Below are positions 14,326-22,853 of a stretch of 64,000 nucleotides of DNA, piece by piece. Origin of the DNA: Muricoccus nepalensis (GTDB lineage Bacteria > Pseudomonadota > Alphaproteobacteria > Acetobacterales > Acetobacteraceae); the NCBI RefSeq assembly GCF_006438825.1, contig NZ_RCZP01000012.1:1-64000 (forward strand), in the 5' to 3' direction. Each line of letters begins with the position of its first letter. Positions within the stretch are counted from its first letter, which is position 1. A model generated the notes under the pieces. It was not told where the DNA came from, made no database searches, and saw only the letters and a program-made list of their open reading frames with translations. A program made the translations under genes and the position numbers.

Positions 14326-14993
14326 TCCAGCCCGAAGGCCTCCCGCAGCCCGAGGCGCCCGGCGGGGGTGACGGAGAGCGCCCGCGAGCCCGCGACGCGT
14401 CGCACCCAGCCGAGCTCCAGGCAGCGCCGGCAGAGCGCCGCGCCGAGGGCCCCCGCGAGGTGCGGCCGGCGCTCGCTCCAATCGAGGCAGGGCCGGCAGA
14501 AGGGGCGCCCCGGCGCCGCCGGCACCGCCACCCCGAGGCGGGCGAGGAGGACCGCGCCGGACTCCGTCAGCGCGCCGCCGTCGGGCGCGAGGTCGAGCTG
14601 ACCGCGCGCCACCATGGCGTCGGCAATTCCCACGGCCACCCGCCCGGCGAGGTGGTCGTAGCAGGTCCGGGCCTCCCGCAGCGCAGCGTCGCGCGGGCCG
14701 GTCCGCGGCGGGCGCCGGGCGCCGGAGAGCGCCATCAGCCCCTCCAGCACGCGCGCGACCTCGGGGGAGGCGAGGCGGTGGTAGCGATGCCGGCCCTGGC
14801 GCTCCACCGCCAGCAGCCCGGCCTCGACGAGGCGCGCGAGGTGGCCGCTGGCGGTTGTGGGCGCCACGCCGGCGACGCGGGCGAGCTCCCCCGCCGTGAG
14901 GGCCCGCCCGTCCATCAGGGCCGCGAGCATCCCCGCCCGCGCGGGGTCGCCGAGGGCGGCGGCGGTCTCGGCCAGGGCGGCGGTGCTCACCAT
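14295..14993 (-). CDS. ArsR-family transcriptional regulator
   Basis: A 232-residue regulator. The N-terminal winged helix of the ArsR type spans about residues 5-80 (AALGDPARAGMLAALMDGRA, LTAGELARVAGVAPTTASGH with the recognition helix, then HLARLVEAGLLAVERQGRHR). The C-terminal half is an extra domain with several Cys (CRPCLDWSERRPHLAG, CRRCLELGWVRR), a pattern found in ArsR proteins whose effector is unknown. Start ATG 14993 gives MVSTAALAET; longer starts would run into the upstream region. Upstream and divergent is the TauE-type permease (122 bases away), which it may control. Confidence 0.85.
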   Translation of the reverse strand: MVSTAALAETAAALGDPARAGMLAALMDGRALTAGELARVAGVAPTTASGHLARLVEAGLLAVERQGRHRYHRLASPEVARVLEGLMALSGARRPPRTGPRDAALREARTCYDHLAGRVAVGIADAMVARGQLDLAPDGGALTESGAVLLARLGVAVPAAPGRPFCRPCLDWSERRPHLAGALGAALCRRCLELGWVRRVAGSRALSVTPAGRLGLREAFGLDQSAAISAAR

Positions 14994-15115
14994 CGGGCGT
15001 CTCCAGGGGCGCGGCCCCGGAATAGCCGGCACGGGGGGCCGCATGCTAAGGCCCGCGCCGAAGCATCGGGCCGGGCGGGCCGCGCAAGCTGGCGGGGCAC
15101 CACCGGGAGGATCCT

Positions 15116-15850
15116 ATGGACGCCGCGCTGACCGCCGCCACCTTCGTCCTGGCAGGCTTCGTGAAGGGCGTGATCGGGCTCGGCCTGCCGACCATCGCGA
15201 TGGGCCTGCTGGGCTCCCTCATGCCGCCCGCCGAGGCGGCGGCGCTGCTCGTCATCCCCTCCGTCGTCACCAACCTCTGGCAGATGGCGGGCGGGCCGGG
15301 GCTCGGGCCGCTGCTGCGGCGGCTCTGGACGATGCTGGCGGGGATCCTCGCCGGAAGCTGGCTCGGCGCGGGGCTGCTCAGCGGGGCGGGCGGCGGGGCC
15401 GCTATGACGGGGCTCGGCCTCGCGCTCCTCGCCTACGCGGCGGTCGGGCTGCTGCCCTGGACGCTGCCGCGCGTGCCGCCGGGGCGGGAGGCCTGGGCCG
15501 GGCCGCTGGTCGGGGCCGCGACGGGGCTCGTCACCGCCGCAACGGGGGTCTTCGTCATCCCGGCCGTGCCCTATCTCGGCGCGCTCGGCCTCTCGCGCGA
15601 CTCGCTGGTGCAGGCGCTCGGTCTCTCCTTCACCGTCTCCACCCTGGCCCTCGCCCTCTCGCTCGGCGCGTCCGGGGTCTTCAGCACGGCGCTCGCCGGG
15701 GGCTCGGCGCTGGCGGTGCTTCCCGCGCTCGCCGGCATGGGGCTCGGCGGCGCGCTGCGGCGGCGGGTGAGCGCGGAGGCCTTCCGCCGCTGGTTCTTCC
15801 TCGGCCTGCTCGCGCTCGGCGCGCAGCTCCTCGCGCGCGGCCTCGGCTAG
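15116..15850 (+). CDS. TauE/SafE-family membrane permease
   Basis: A 244-residue polytopic membrane protein with about seven to eight hydrophobic segments. It has the family's two related halves: FVLAGFVKGVIGLGLPTIAM at the N-terminus and LVGAATGLVTAATGVFVIPA in the middle. The family exports sulfite, sulfoacetate or other organosulfur anions. Divergent from the ArsR-type regulator, which suggests regulated expression. The stop codon overlaps that of the convergent aminotransferase. Confidence 0.9.
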   Translation: MDAALTAATFVLAGFVKGVIGLGLPTIAMGLLGSLMPPAEAAALLVIPSVVTNLWQMAGGPGLGPLLRRLWTMLAGILAGSWLGAGLLSGAGGGAAMTGLGLALLAYAAVGLLPWTLPRVPPGREAWAGPLVGAATGLVTAATGVFVIPAVPYLGALGLSRDSLVQALGLSFTVSTLALALSLGASGVFSTALAGGSALAVLPALAGMGLGGALRRRVSAEAFRRWFFLGLLALGAQLLARGLG

Positions 15851-16992
15851 AGGGCGCGCAGCGCCGCGCAGACGCGCTCCACCTGGGCGTCGGTGATCTC
15901 GGGGAAGACCGGCAGGCTCATCACCTCCCCGGCGGCGCGGGCGGTCTCGGCGCAGCCCGCGGGGCCCATCGCCACCCGGCCCTTGTAGGCGGCCTGCTCG
16001 TGGACCGGCACGGGGTAGTGGATGGCGGTCGCGACCCCCTGCACGCGCAGGCGCTCCATCACCCCCTCGCGGTCCGGCACGCGCAGCACGTACTGGTGGA
16101 AGACGTGCTCCACGCCGGGGGCGCGGTAGGGGGCGGCGAAGGGGCCCTCGGCGAGGGCGGCGTCGTAGGCGGCGGCCACGGCCCGGCGGCGCGCGTTGCC
16201 GGCGTCGAGAAGCGGCAGGCGCACGCGAAGGATCGCGGCCTGCATCTCGTCGAGCCGGCTGTTCACGCCGACCTCGTCCGAGATGTAGCGGCGGTGCCAG
16301 CCGTACTGGCGGATGGCGGCCATGCGGGCCGCGAGCGCGGCGTCGGGCGTCGCGGTCACGCCGGCGTCGCCGAGCGCGCCAAGGTTCTTCGTGGGGTAGA
16401 GGCTGAAGGCGGCGGCGTCGCCGAGGGTGCCGAGCATCCGCCCGTCGAGCCGCCCGCCATGCGCCTGGGCCACGTCCTCCACCACCGCGATTCCCGCGGC
16501 GCGGCCGATCGCGAGGATGGCGTCCATGTCGCAGGCATGGCCGTAGATGTGCACGGGGATCACCGCGCGGACCGGCGGCAGGCCGGGGGGCGGGCTGCGC
16601 AGCACCTCGGCGAGCTCCGCCGCGTCGAGGCAGAAGGTCCGCGGGTCGATGTCGATCAGCAGGGGCGTCGCGCCCACCATCTCGATGGCGGCCACCGTCG
16701 CGACGGCCGTGTGGGAGACGGTCGCGACCGTGCAGCCCGGGCCGATGCCGAGGCCGCGCAGGATGAGCGCGATCGCGTCCGTCCCGTTGGCGCAGCCGAC
16801 CGCGGTCATGGCGGGGGCGCCGCCGGCCGAGAGCCAGGCGCCGTATTCCCGCTCGAAGGCCGCGCCCTCCTGCCCCAGGATGTACCAGCCGCTCGCCAGC
16901 ACGCGGGCGACGGCGGCGTCGATGGCGTCCTTTTGCGCGCGGTAGGCGGCGCCGAGGTCGGCCTGGGGGACGATGATATCCTGCACGTTCAT
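15847..16992 (-). CDS. DegT/DnrJ/EryC1-family sugar aminotransferase
   Basis: PLP-dependent transaminase acting on nucleotide-linked keto-sugars, 381 residues. The family opening is IIVPQADLGAAYRAQKDAID. Further landmarks are ANGTDAIALILRGLGIGPG, VHIYGHACDMDAI, VVEDVAQAHGG and the PLP lysine in SLYPTKNLGALGDAG. It begins 11 bases after the epimerase/dehydratase stop and is co-transcribed with it. The pair could make an amino sugar for surface polysaccharide or a glycosylated product, but no glycosyltransferase is adjacent. Confidence 0.93.
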   Translation of the reverse strand: MNVQDIIVPQADLGAAYRAQKDAIDAAVARVLASGWYILGQEGAAFEREYGAWLSAGGAPAMTAVGCANGTDAIALILRGLGIGPGCTVATVSHTAVATVAAIEMVGATPLLIDIDPRTFCLDAAELAEVLRSPPPGLPPVRAVIPVHIYGHACDMDAILAIGRAAGIAVVEDVAQAHGGRLDGRMLGTLGDAAAFSLYPTKNLGALGDAGVTATPDAALAARMAAIRQYGWHRRYISDEVGVNSRLDEMQAAILRVRLPLLDAGNARRRAVAAAYDAALAEGPFAAPYRAPGVEHVFHQYVLRVPDREGVMERLRVQGVATAIHYPVPVHEQAAYKGRVAMGPAGCAETARAAGEVMSLPVFPEITDAQVERVCAALRAL

Positions 16993-17003
16993 CGGGGCGG
17001 GCC

Positions 17004-18002
17004 TCAGGCTTCGTCGGAGAGATAGGCGGGAAGGCGGGGGCGGAACCAGTCCACCGTGCGGCGCAGCCCCTCGGCCAGGCCCACGCGCGGGGCCCAGCCG
17101 GTGAGGGCGCGGAAGGCGCGGTCGTCGGCGTGGTAGGAGCCGATGTCGATGGCGGCGCGCTCGGCCGGGAAGGTCTTCAGCTCGTAGGACCCCTCCCCCG
17201 CCGCCGCGACCATCGCGTCGCCGAGCGCCTGGAGGCTGACCGGGGCGTCGCCGCCGAGGTTGAAGGGGCGCCCGGCCGCGCCGTCGGTGCCCGAAAGCGC
17301 AGCGGCGGCCGCGAGGAAGGCGGCGACGACGTCGTCGAGGTAGGAGAAGTCGCGGAGCTGCTCCCCGCCCCAGACCTCGAAGGGCTGCCCCTCCAGCACG
17401 CGGCGCACCCAGATGCCGAGGAAGGTCTGGCGGGCGTCCACCACGCGCATCCGGGGCCCGTAGCAGTTCGTCAGCCGCAGCGCCGTGACCGGGCGGCCGT
17501 GCACCCGGTGCTCCAGCAGCCAGTACTGCTCGGCCGCGAACTTCGAGACGCCGTTGGCGTCGGGCGGCGCGATCGGGTGGCTCTCGGAGACCGGAAGGCT
17601 CTGCGGCCGGCCGTAGAACTGCCGGGTGGAGGCGTGCACCACCCGCGCGGCGGGGGCCGCCCGGCGGAGCGCCGCGATCAGGCGGAGCTGGGCGTGGCCG
17701 TTGATCGCGAGGTCGGTGAAGGGGTCGGCCTGGCTGCCGGCGTGGCTCGTCTGCCCGGCCATGTTGAAGAGGGTGTCGATCCCCTCGACCAGCGGGTGGA
17801 GGTCGATGTCGCGGAGGTCGCCCTCGACGAGCCGGGCGCCGCTTCCCTCGAGGTTGCGCCGGCGCGCGCCGGTGCCGGGCATGAGGGCGTCGAGCGCCAC
17901 CACCTCCGCGCCCGCCGCCCCCAGCGCGTGGCAGAGCGCCGAGCCCAGGAAGCCCGCCCCGCCCGTCACCAGCACGCGCCGGCCGCGCCAATCCTCGCTC
18001 AT
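17004..18002 (-). CDS. NAD-dependent nucleotide-sugar epimerase/dehydratase
   Basis: Extended short-chain dehydrogenase, 332 residues. The Rossmann motif is VLVTGGAGFLGSALC (residues 10-24), then DLRDID, NMAGQTSHAGSQADPF and RLTNCYGPRM. The usual catalytic YxxxK appears as NGVSK: Asn150 stands where Tyr is expected and Lys154 is kept. I recall a subgroup with a DVNG(I/V)NK-type sequence and a STRQ(F/V)YG motif, both seen here (HASTRQFYGRP), so the change is probably a lineage feature and not decay. First gene of a two-gene unit with the aminotransferase. Confidence 0.9.
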   Translation of the reverse strand: MSEDWRGRRVLVTGGAGFLGSALCHALGAAGAEVVALDALMPGTGARRRNLEGSGARLVEGDLRDIDLHPLVEGIDTLFNMAGQTSHAGSQADPFTDLAINGHAQLRLIAALRRAAPAARVVHASTRQFYGRPQSLPVSESHPIAPPDANGVSKFAAEQYWLLEHRVHGRPVTALRLTNCYGPRMRVVDARQTFLGIWVRRVLEGQPFEVWGGEQLRDFSYLDDVVAAFLAAAAALSGTDGAAGRPFNLGGDAPVSLQALGDAMVAAAGEGSYELKTFPAERAAIDIGSYHADDRAFRALTGWAPRVGLAEGLRRTVDWFRPRLPAYLSDEA

Positions 18003-18118
18003 CGTCCCCCCTCAGCTCCGCGCCGGCCGCCCGGCGCCGCGAATCATGCCCCGAGACCCGGGGCGGAAGAGGGACCGAATTGCGGCGGGGGGCGGGCAGA
18101 TGTCCAGGGGGCCGCGGC

Positions 18119-19081
18119 CTATTCGCGGCCTGGCCCCGGCTTTGCCGGCGGGCCGTCCCCTCCCTGCGCCTCCTCGGCGGAGAGGCGGCTGCGGGTGATC
18201 TCGTAGAAGCCGAAGAGCAGCAGCACCTGCCCGGCCAGCACCTCCACAGCTGCCAGCAGCCGCGCGCCGTCGTCCACCGGCCAGATGTCGCCGTAGCCGA
18301 CGGTGGAGATGGTCACGATGCTGAAGTGCAGCGCGTCGCGGAAGGTGAGCCGGATCGCGCCGGCCGGCCCGAAGAAGAGCGCCGCGCGCGAGAGGCCGTC
18401 GGCGATGCGGTAGAGGCAGGCGAAGACGATGGTGATGAGGGAGAAGAGGGCCGTGTAGGCCGCGATCGGCACCACCAGCGCCACGACCCGCCCGCTCATC
18501 GCGTCCATGAGCTGGGCCATGTCGACCATCAGCCGCACCACCTCGCGCACGGCGGCCGCGGCCATGGCGCCGATGAGCCCGGCGCCGGCCACCATCACCA
18601 CCCCCTGCCAGGCCGGCCCCATCCGGTTGGCCGGGAGGGAGAGGCTGCCCGCCGCGATGACGACGAGGATGAGGCTGAAGCGGCCGATGCGGCGAAGGTG
18701 CCACTCGTCCGGCGTCGCCCCCTGGTCCACCAGGCGGCGAAGCGTGGCCTGGTGGCTCAGCACGGCCAGGAGGAAGCTTCCCATGGGAAGGAAGAAGGCG
18801 AGCCCCATCAGCGTGTCCGGCGCCTCGGGGAAGGCGGTGCGGGCGATCACGGCGAACAGCGCGGCGTAGGTCGCGAAGCCGATGGCCGAGCCGAGGGCGA
18901 AGTCCAGCCCGCGGGGGAAGACGCGGAACAGCACGCCGAAGCCGAGGGCCGCGGTGCCGAGCACGACGATCGGGAACCAGACGCCGTCGTCCGCGACCCC
19001 GAGCGCGACGAGCCCGCCCAGGGCCATGGTGGCCAGGAAGGGCCGCATCCAGGCGTTCGATCCCTGGAAGTTGATGGTCAT
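18119..19081 (-). CDS. Two-helix potassium channel family protein
   Basis: A 320-residue membrane protein. The C-terminal part is an ion-channel pore: a transmembrane helix, the pore helix ALHFSIVTIS, the selectivity filter TVGYGD and a closing helix LAAVEVLAGQVLLLFGFYEI. The first 200 residues hold about six more hydrophobic segments of no recognised family, in place of a cytosolic RCK domain. The filter sequence supports K+ selectivity. Lone gene, followed downstream by a 116-base spacer before the epimerase. Confidence 0.88.
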   Translation of the reverse strand: MTINFQGSNAWMRPFLATMALGGLVALGVADDGVWFPIVVLGTAALGFGVLFRVFPRGLDFALGSAIGFATYAALFAVIARTAFPEAPDTLMGLAFFLPMGSFLLAVLSHQATLRRLVDQGATPDEWHLRRIGRFSLILVVIAAGSLSLPANRMGPAWQGVVMVAGAGLIGAMAAAAVREVVRLMVDMAQLMDAMSGRVVALVVPIAAYTALFSLITIVFACLYRIADGLSRAALFFGPAGAIRLTFRDALHFSIVTISTVGYGDIWPVDDGARLLAAVEVLAGQVLLLFGFYEITRSRLSAEEAQGGDGPPAKPGPGRE

Positions 19082-19106
19082 GCCGCGCGCGTCGCCGGCG
19101 AGGCGC

Positions 19107-19478
19107 TCAAGCGGCGCGTCCCCCGGCGGGGGCGAGGGCGATACCGGTGATCTCGACCCGCCAGGCCGGGTTCACCAGCGGCGCCTGGATGGTCATGCGC
19201 GCGGGCTTCGCGGCGGGGTCGAGCCAGGCGTCCCAGGCGCGGTTCATCGCCGGCGCATCCTTGATGTCGGCCAGCACGACCTGGACCTGCAGCAGGGCGC
19301 GCTTGTCGGTGCCCGCCTCGGCCAGCAGGGCGTCGACCTGGCGCAGGATGTCGGCCGTCTGGCCCTCGGCGTCGAGGGTCGCGTCGTCCGCCACCTGCCC
19401 GGCGAGGAAGACGAAGCCCCCCGCCACCGTCGCGCCGCTCAGCCGGTCCTCCTCCGCCAGACGCCGGATGCCCGTCAT
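19107..19478 (-). CDS. RidA (YjgF/YER057c/UK114) family protein
   Basis: A 123-residue trimeric enamine/imine deaminase-type protein. The family pattern is present: GGFVFLAGQVADDATLDAEG, then DILRQVDALLAEAGTDKRAL, then ARMTIQAPLVNPAWRVEITG with the key Arg in ARMTI. Such proteins remove reactive 2-aminoacrylate formed by PLP enzymes; others in the family have different roles. Start ATG 19478. Confidence 0.92.
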   Translation of the reverse strand: MTGIRRLAEEDRLSGATVAGGFVFLAGQVADDATLDAEGQTADILRQVDALLAEAGTDKRALLQVQVVLADIKDAPAMNRAWDAWLDPAAKPARMTIQAPLVNPAWRVEITGIALAPAGGRAA

Positions 19479-19540
19479 GCCCTGCCCTCCTCGATGCCTG
19501 CGGCCTTGTGCCGGGGGGAAGGCCCCGCCAGCAAGGGGGC

Positions 19541-20410
19541 CTAGCCCGCGAGGTGGCGGCGCCGGAGGAGGCGGGCCAGGACGCCGTCGACCGGCCCGGC
19601 CAGGACGGAGACCGCCCAGGCGAGGCCCGCCGAGAGCACCACGGCCGGCCCGGTCGGCAGGTCGAGGTGGTAGGAGGCGAGGAGGCCCGCGACCGAGGCG
19701 AGGATCGCGATGCCCGAGGCCGCGTAGGCCATGCCCCCCACGCCCCGCGCCCAGTGGCGGGCAGCGACGGCCGGCAGCATCATCAGCCCGACGGCCATGA
19801 GCGTGCCGAGCGCCTGGAAGGCCGCGAGCACGTTCAGCACCACCAGCGCCATGAAGAGCATGTGCCAGCGCCCGCCGCCCGCGCCCTCGGCCGCGGCGAA
19901 GGAGGGGTCGAAGCACTCGAGCACCAGGGGACGCCAGGCCAGGGCGAGGGCGAGGAGGGTGAGGGTCGCCACCCCCGCCATCATCAGCAGCGCGGGGTCG
20001 TCCACGCCCAGCACGCTGCCGAAGAGAAGGGTGGTCAGTTCGACCGAGCCCGCCCCCATGGAGATCATCACCACGCCGAGCGCGAGGGCGACGAGGTAGA
20101 GGGCGGCGAGGGTCGAGTCCTCCCGCCCCCCCGTCGCGCGCGAGAGCGCCCCCGCGCCGAGCGTCACGACGAGCCCCGCCGCCAGCCCGCCCAAGGACAT
20201 GGCCGGGACCGAGAGCCCCGCGACGAGGAAGCCCGCCGCGACCCCCGGCAGGATGCCGTGCGCGAGCACGTCCGCCGTCAGGCTCATCCGCCGCAGCACG
20301 AGGAAGACGCCGAGCGGCGGCGCCGCGACCGAGAGGGCGAGGCAGCCGACGAGCGCGCGCCGCAGGAAGCCGAACTCGGCGAAGGGCGCGATCAGCGTGC
20401 TGTGGAGCAA
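19541..20410 (-). CDS. znuB: Metal ABC transporter permease (ZnuB/MntB type, ABC-3)
   Basis: A 289-residue inner-membrane permease of the ABC-3 family for zinc or manganese uptake. It has about eight transmembrane segments, with the family landmarks PLGVFLVLRRMSLTADVLAHG (cut here before the next residues), SVELTTLLFGSVLGV and FQALGTLMAVGLMMLPA. It starts 4 bases after the ATPase gene. The zinc assignment rests on the Zur-box-like site upstream of the operon, not on the permease itself. No substrate-binding protein gene is present nearby. Confidence 0.9.
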   Translation of the reverse strand: MLHSTLIAPFAEFGFLRRALVGCLALSVAAPPLGVFLVLRRMSLTADVLAHGILPGVAAGFLVAGLSVPAMSLGGLAAGLVVTLGAGALSRATGGREDSTLAALYLVALALGVVMISMGAGSVELTTLLFGSVLGVDDPALLMMAGVATLTLLALALAWRPLVLECFDPSFAAAEGAGGGRWHMLFMALVVLNVLAAFQALGTLMAVGLMMLPAVAARHWARGVGGMAYAASGIAILASVAGLLASYHLDLPTGPAVVLSAGLAWAVSVLAGPVDGVLARLLRRRHLAG

Positions 20411-20414
20411 GGGA

Positions 20415-21146
20415 TCAAGCGGCGAGGCCGCAGGGGGAGGCCTCGGCGTCCCAGCCCTCGGCCATCATGCGGGCGCGGAGCCGGTTGGCGGCGCCCAGCG
20501 CCTCCTCCGTGCCGCCCCAGGCGATCGGGTCGCGGGCAAGAAGCAGCGTCTCTGGAAATTCCCGGCGCACGAGGTCGAGGTCGTGGAGGACGGCGACGAC
20601 CGTCCGCCCCTGCCCGTGCCATTCCCGGACGAGCCGCAGCAGGTCCGCCGCGGTGCGGGCGTCGACCGCGTTGAAGGGCTCGTCCAGCAGGATGACCGGC
20701 GCGTCCTGCACCAGCAGCCGCGCGAAGAGCAGCCGCTGGAACTGCCCGGCCGAGAGGCTGCCGACCGGACGCCGGGCGAAGCCGGAGAGGCCCACCGCCT
20801 CCAGCGCCGCCTCCGCCCTCGCGCGCTCTGCCAGGCCGATGGCGCGGAAGGCGCCCGTGCGCGACCAGTGGCCGAGCAGCGCGACGTCGAGGCAGGCGAT
20901 GGGGAAGCCGCGGTCGAGCGCCGACATCTGCGGCAGGAGGGCGATCCGCTCGGCCGGGCGCTCGATCCGCCCCTCGTCGAGCGGGTGCAGGCCGGCGATG
21001 GCGCGCAGGAGCGTCGTCTTGCCCGCCCCGTTCGGCCCGACGATGGCCGTCAGGCTGCCCGGCGCGAACTCGCCGGAGAGGTGGTGCACCGCCGGGTGCC
21101 GCTCGTGCGACAGCGTGACGTCGCGGAGTCGGATCGCGCCGCTCAT
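20415..21146 (-). CDS. znuC: Metal ABC transporter ATP-binding protein (ZnuC/MntA type)
   Basis: A 243-residue ABC ATPase. Walker A is VGPNGAGKTTLLRAI, the signature is LSAGQFQRLLFARLL, Walker B is VILLDEPFNAVDARTA and the switch His is in VAVLHDLDLV. The D-loop and FNAVD sequence match metal-uptake ATPases. ATG 21146 overlaps the stop of the small membrane protein gene upstream (ATGA), so the two are translationally coupled. Confidence 0.92.
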   Translation of the reverse strand: MSGAIRLRDVTLSHERHPAVHHLSGEFAPGSLTAIVGPNGAGKTTLLRAIAGLHPLDEGRIERPAERIALLPQMSALDRGFPIACLDVALLGHWSRTGAFRAIGLAERARAEAALEAVGLSGFARRPVGSLSAGQFQRLLFARLLVQDAPVILLDEPFNAVDARTAADLLRLVREWHGQGRTVVAVLHDLDLVRREFPETLLLARDPIAWGGTEEALGAANRLRARMMAEGWDAEASPCGLAA

Positions 21147-21274
21147 GCCGCCATCGCCCAGAGCACGGCGCCCCAGAGCGCCGCGGCGACGACGGCCCCC
21201 CAGCCCAGGCGCGGCAGGGCGCCGGCCGAGAGGGAGAGCGGGTCTTCGAGGCGGGGTCGGAAGGGCTGGGGCAT
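21143..21274 (-). CDS. 43-residue single-span membrane protein heading the znuCB operon
   Basis: A short frame from ATG 21274: MPQPFRPRLE, DPLSLSAGAL, then PRLGWGAVVAAALWGAVLWA and a short tail. One transmembrane helix fits residues 22-42. Its stop overlaps the ATPase start (ATGA), and its ATG lies 3 bases from a Zur-box-like palindrome, so it is the first gene of the transporter operon. No family recognised. It could help assemble the permease or be a metal-linked microprotein. Alternatively it only serves translational coupling. Confidence 0.55.
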   Translation of the reverse strand: MPQPFRPRLEDPLSLSAGALPRLGWGAVVAAALWGAVLWAMAA

Positions 21275-21276
21275 GG

Positions 21277-21291
21277 TGTTACAGGATAACA
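21277..21291. promoter_or_regulatory. Zur-box-like operator upstream of the znu genes
   Basis: TGTTACAGGATAACA, whose reverse complement TGTTATCCTGTAACA keeps the same outer bases. It fits the alphaproteobacterial Zur pattern TGTTATnnnATAACA with one imperfection. It lies 2-17 bases before the first ATG of the metal-transport operon in a very GC-rich surrounding where such an AT-containing palindrome stands out. The divergent DUF445 gene starts 85 bases to the right and might share it. Confidence 0.6.
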
Positions 21292-21375
21292 TACGCCTCC
21301 CCTCCCCCGGGTTCAACGCCCGCTCGGGCCGCCGCCTCTTTAGATGGCGGGGGCGGATCGCCACTCTCCGCCAGG

Positions 21376-22689
21376 ATGGACATGACGCCCCCCGACGCCC
21401 CGACCCTCAAACCCCCGCGAAGGGACCGCGCGGGCGATTCCGAGCTGCGGGCGCGGCTGAACCGGCAGCGGCGGATCGCCAACGGGCTGCTCGCGGGCAT
21501 GGCGGGGGTGACGCTCGGCTCCTACGCCCTGCCGCCGGGCTACGGGACGGAGCTTCTCCAGGCGGCGGCCAAGGCGGGGCTGGTGGGCGGGCTGGCGGAC
21601 TGGTTCGCCGTCACCGCCCTGTTCCGCCACCCGCTGGGCCTGCCGATCCCCCACACCGCCATCATCCCGACGCAGAAGGCGCGGCTGGGCGAGGGGCTGG
21701 GCCGCTTCGTCGCCAACCACGTCCTGACCGAGGCCGAGGTGCGGCGGGTCGCCGGGCGGATCGACGTGCCGGCGCTGCTCCGGCATTTCCTGTCCGACCC
21801 CGCGACCGTCCGCCCGATGGCCGAGGGGGTGGCGGCCGCCCTGCCCCGCATCCTCCGCTCCATGGAGGACGGGCGGGCGCGGCGCCTTTTCCTGCGGCTG
21901 CTGCCCCGCATGGTGTCGGGCCCGGCCGCGGCCCGGCTCGTCGCGCGGGCGCTGCGCCTGCTCGTGCAGGGCGGGCGGCACCAGGAGGTCTTCGGCCTCG
22001 CCCTTTCCCAGCTCCGGGCCGTGATGGCGGCGAAGGAGGAGAGCCTGAAGGCCGCCATCGCCCAACGCGTCCGGGCGGAGGGGGGCGCGCTGGTGGGCTG
22101 GATGGCCGGCGCCGCCGTTGCGCGCCGCGTGCTGGCCGCGCTGAACGCCGAGCTCGACCGGATGGACCCGAACGACAGCGACCTGCGCGCCGCCTTCGAG
22201 CGCTGGCTGGAGACCGAGATCGACCGGCTGGAGAACGACCCGGCGCGCGCCGAGGCCATCTCGGCCGCGCTGCGGGGCGCCCTCGCCCACCCCGCCGTCG
22301 CCGCCTGGCTGGGCGATGCCTGGGCGCGCCTCCGCGCGGCGCTGGAGGCCGACGCGGCGCGGCCCTCGGGCCGGACGGTCGCGCTCATCGCGGGGCTGCT
22401 CACCAATCTCGGCGACCTGCTGGAGCAGGACGGCGCGGCGCGGGCGCGGCTGGACGGCGGGATCCAGGCCATGCTGCTCGCGGTGCTGCCCGCGGCCCAG
22501 GGGCGGATCGCCGGCTTCATCGCGGGGGTCGTCTCGGGCTGGGACACGGCGACAGTGGTGGACAAGATCGAGCTGCGCGTGGGGCGGGACCTGCAATACG
22601 TGCGGATCAACGGCACCGTGGTCGGCGCCCTTGCCGGGGGGGCCCTCTTCGCCCTGCTGCACGCGATCTTCGGCCGCGTCTCCTTCTAG
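21376..22689 (+). CDS. DUF445 domain membrane protein
   Basis: A 437-residue protein of the DUF445 (YjiN-like) family. Hydrophobic segments lie near residues 30-60 (NGLLAGMAGVTLGSYALPPG, then AAAKAGLVGGLADWFAVTAL) and at the C-terminus (VVGALAGGALFALLHAIF). In between is a long charged helical region rich in Arg, Ala and Leu. The ADWFAVTALFRHPLGLPIPH block and the late KIELRVGRDLQYVRINGT block are characteristic. Function is unknown; the family is linked to the cell envelope. ATG 21376 is followed by a second ATG two codons on. Confidence 0.85.
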   Translation: MDMTPPDAPTLKPPRRDRAGDSELRARLNRQRRIANGLLAGMAGVTLGSYALPPGYGTELLQAAAKAGLVGGLADWFAVTALFRHPLGLPIPHTAIIPTQKARLGEGLGRFVANHVLTEAEVRRVAGRIDVPALLRHFLSDPATVRPMAEGVAAALPRILRSMEDGRARRLFLRLLPRMVSGPAAARLVARALRLLVQGGRHQEVFGLALSQLRAVMAAKEESLKAAIAQRVRAEGGALVGWMAGAAVARRVLAALNAELDRMDPNDSDLRAAFERWLETEIDRLENDPARAEAISAALRGALAHPAVAAWLGDAWARLRAALEADAARPSGRTVALIAGLLTNLGDLLEQDGAARARLDGGIQAMLLAVLPAAQGRIAGFIAGVVSGWDTATVVDKIELRVGRDLQYVRINGTVVGALAGGALFALLHAIFGRVSF

Positions 22690-22853
22690 CCGCGGCCTCC
22701 GTCGCGGTTTGGAAGGGTCCGGCGGGGGCCTCCTTCCGGTTGCCGACGGCGGAACATGGGGCGCAACCGGCGGCCCGTTCCCCACGTTGCGTTGCCGATC
22801 CACCCACGACGGGCCCTCACCGGACCCGCGGGATCGCAGAACAGGAGACTTCC

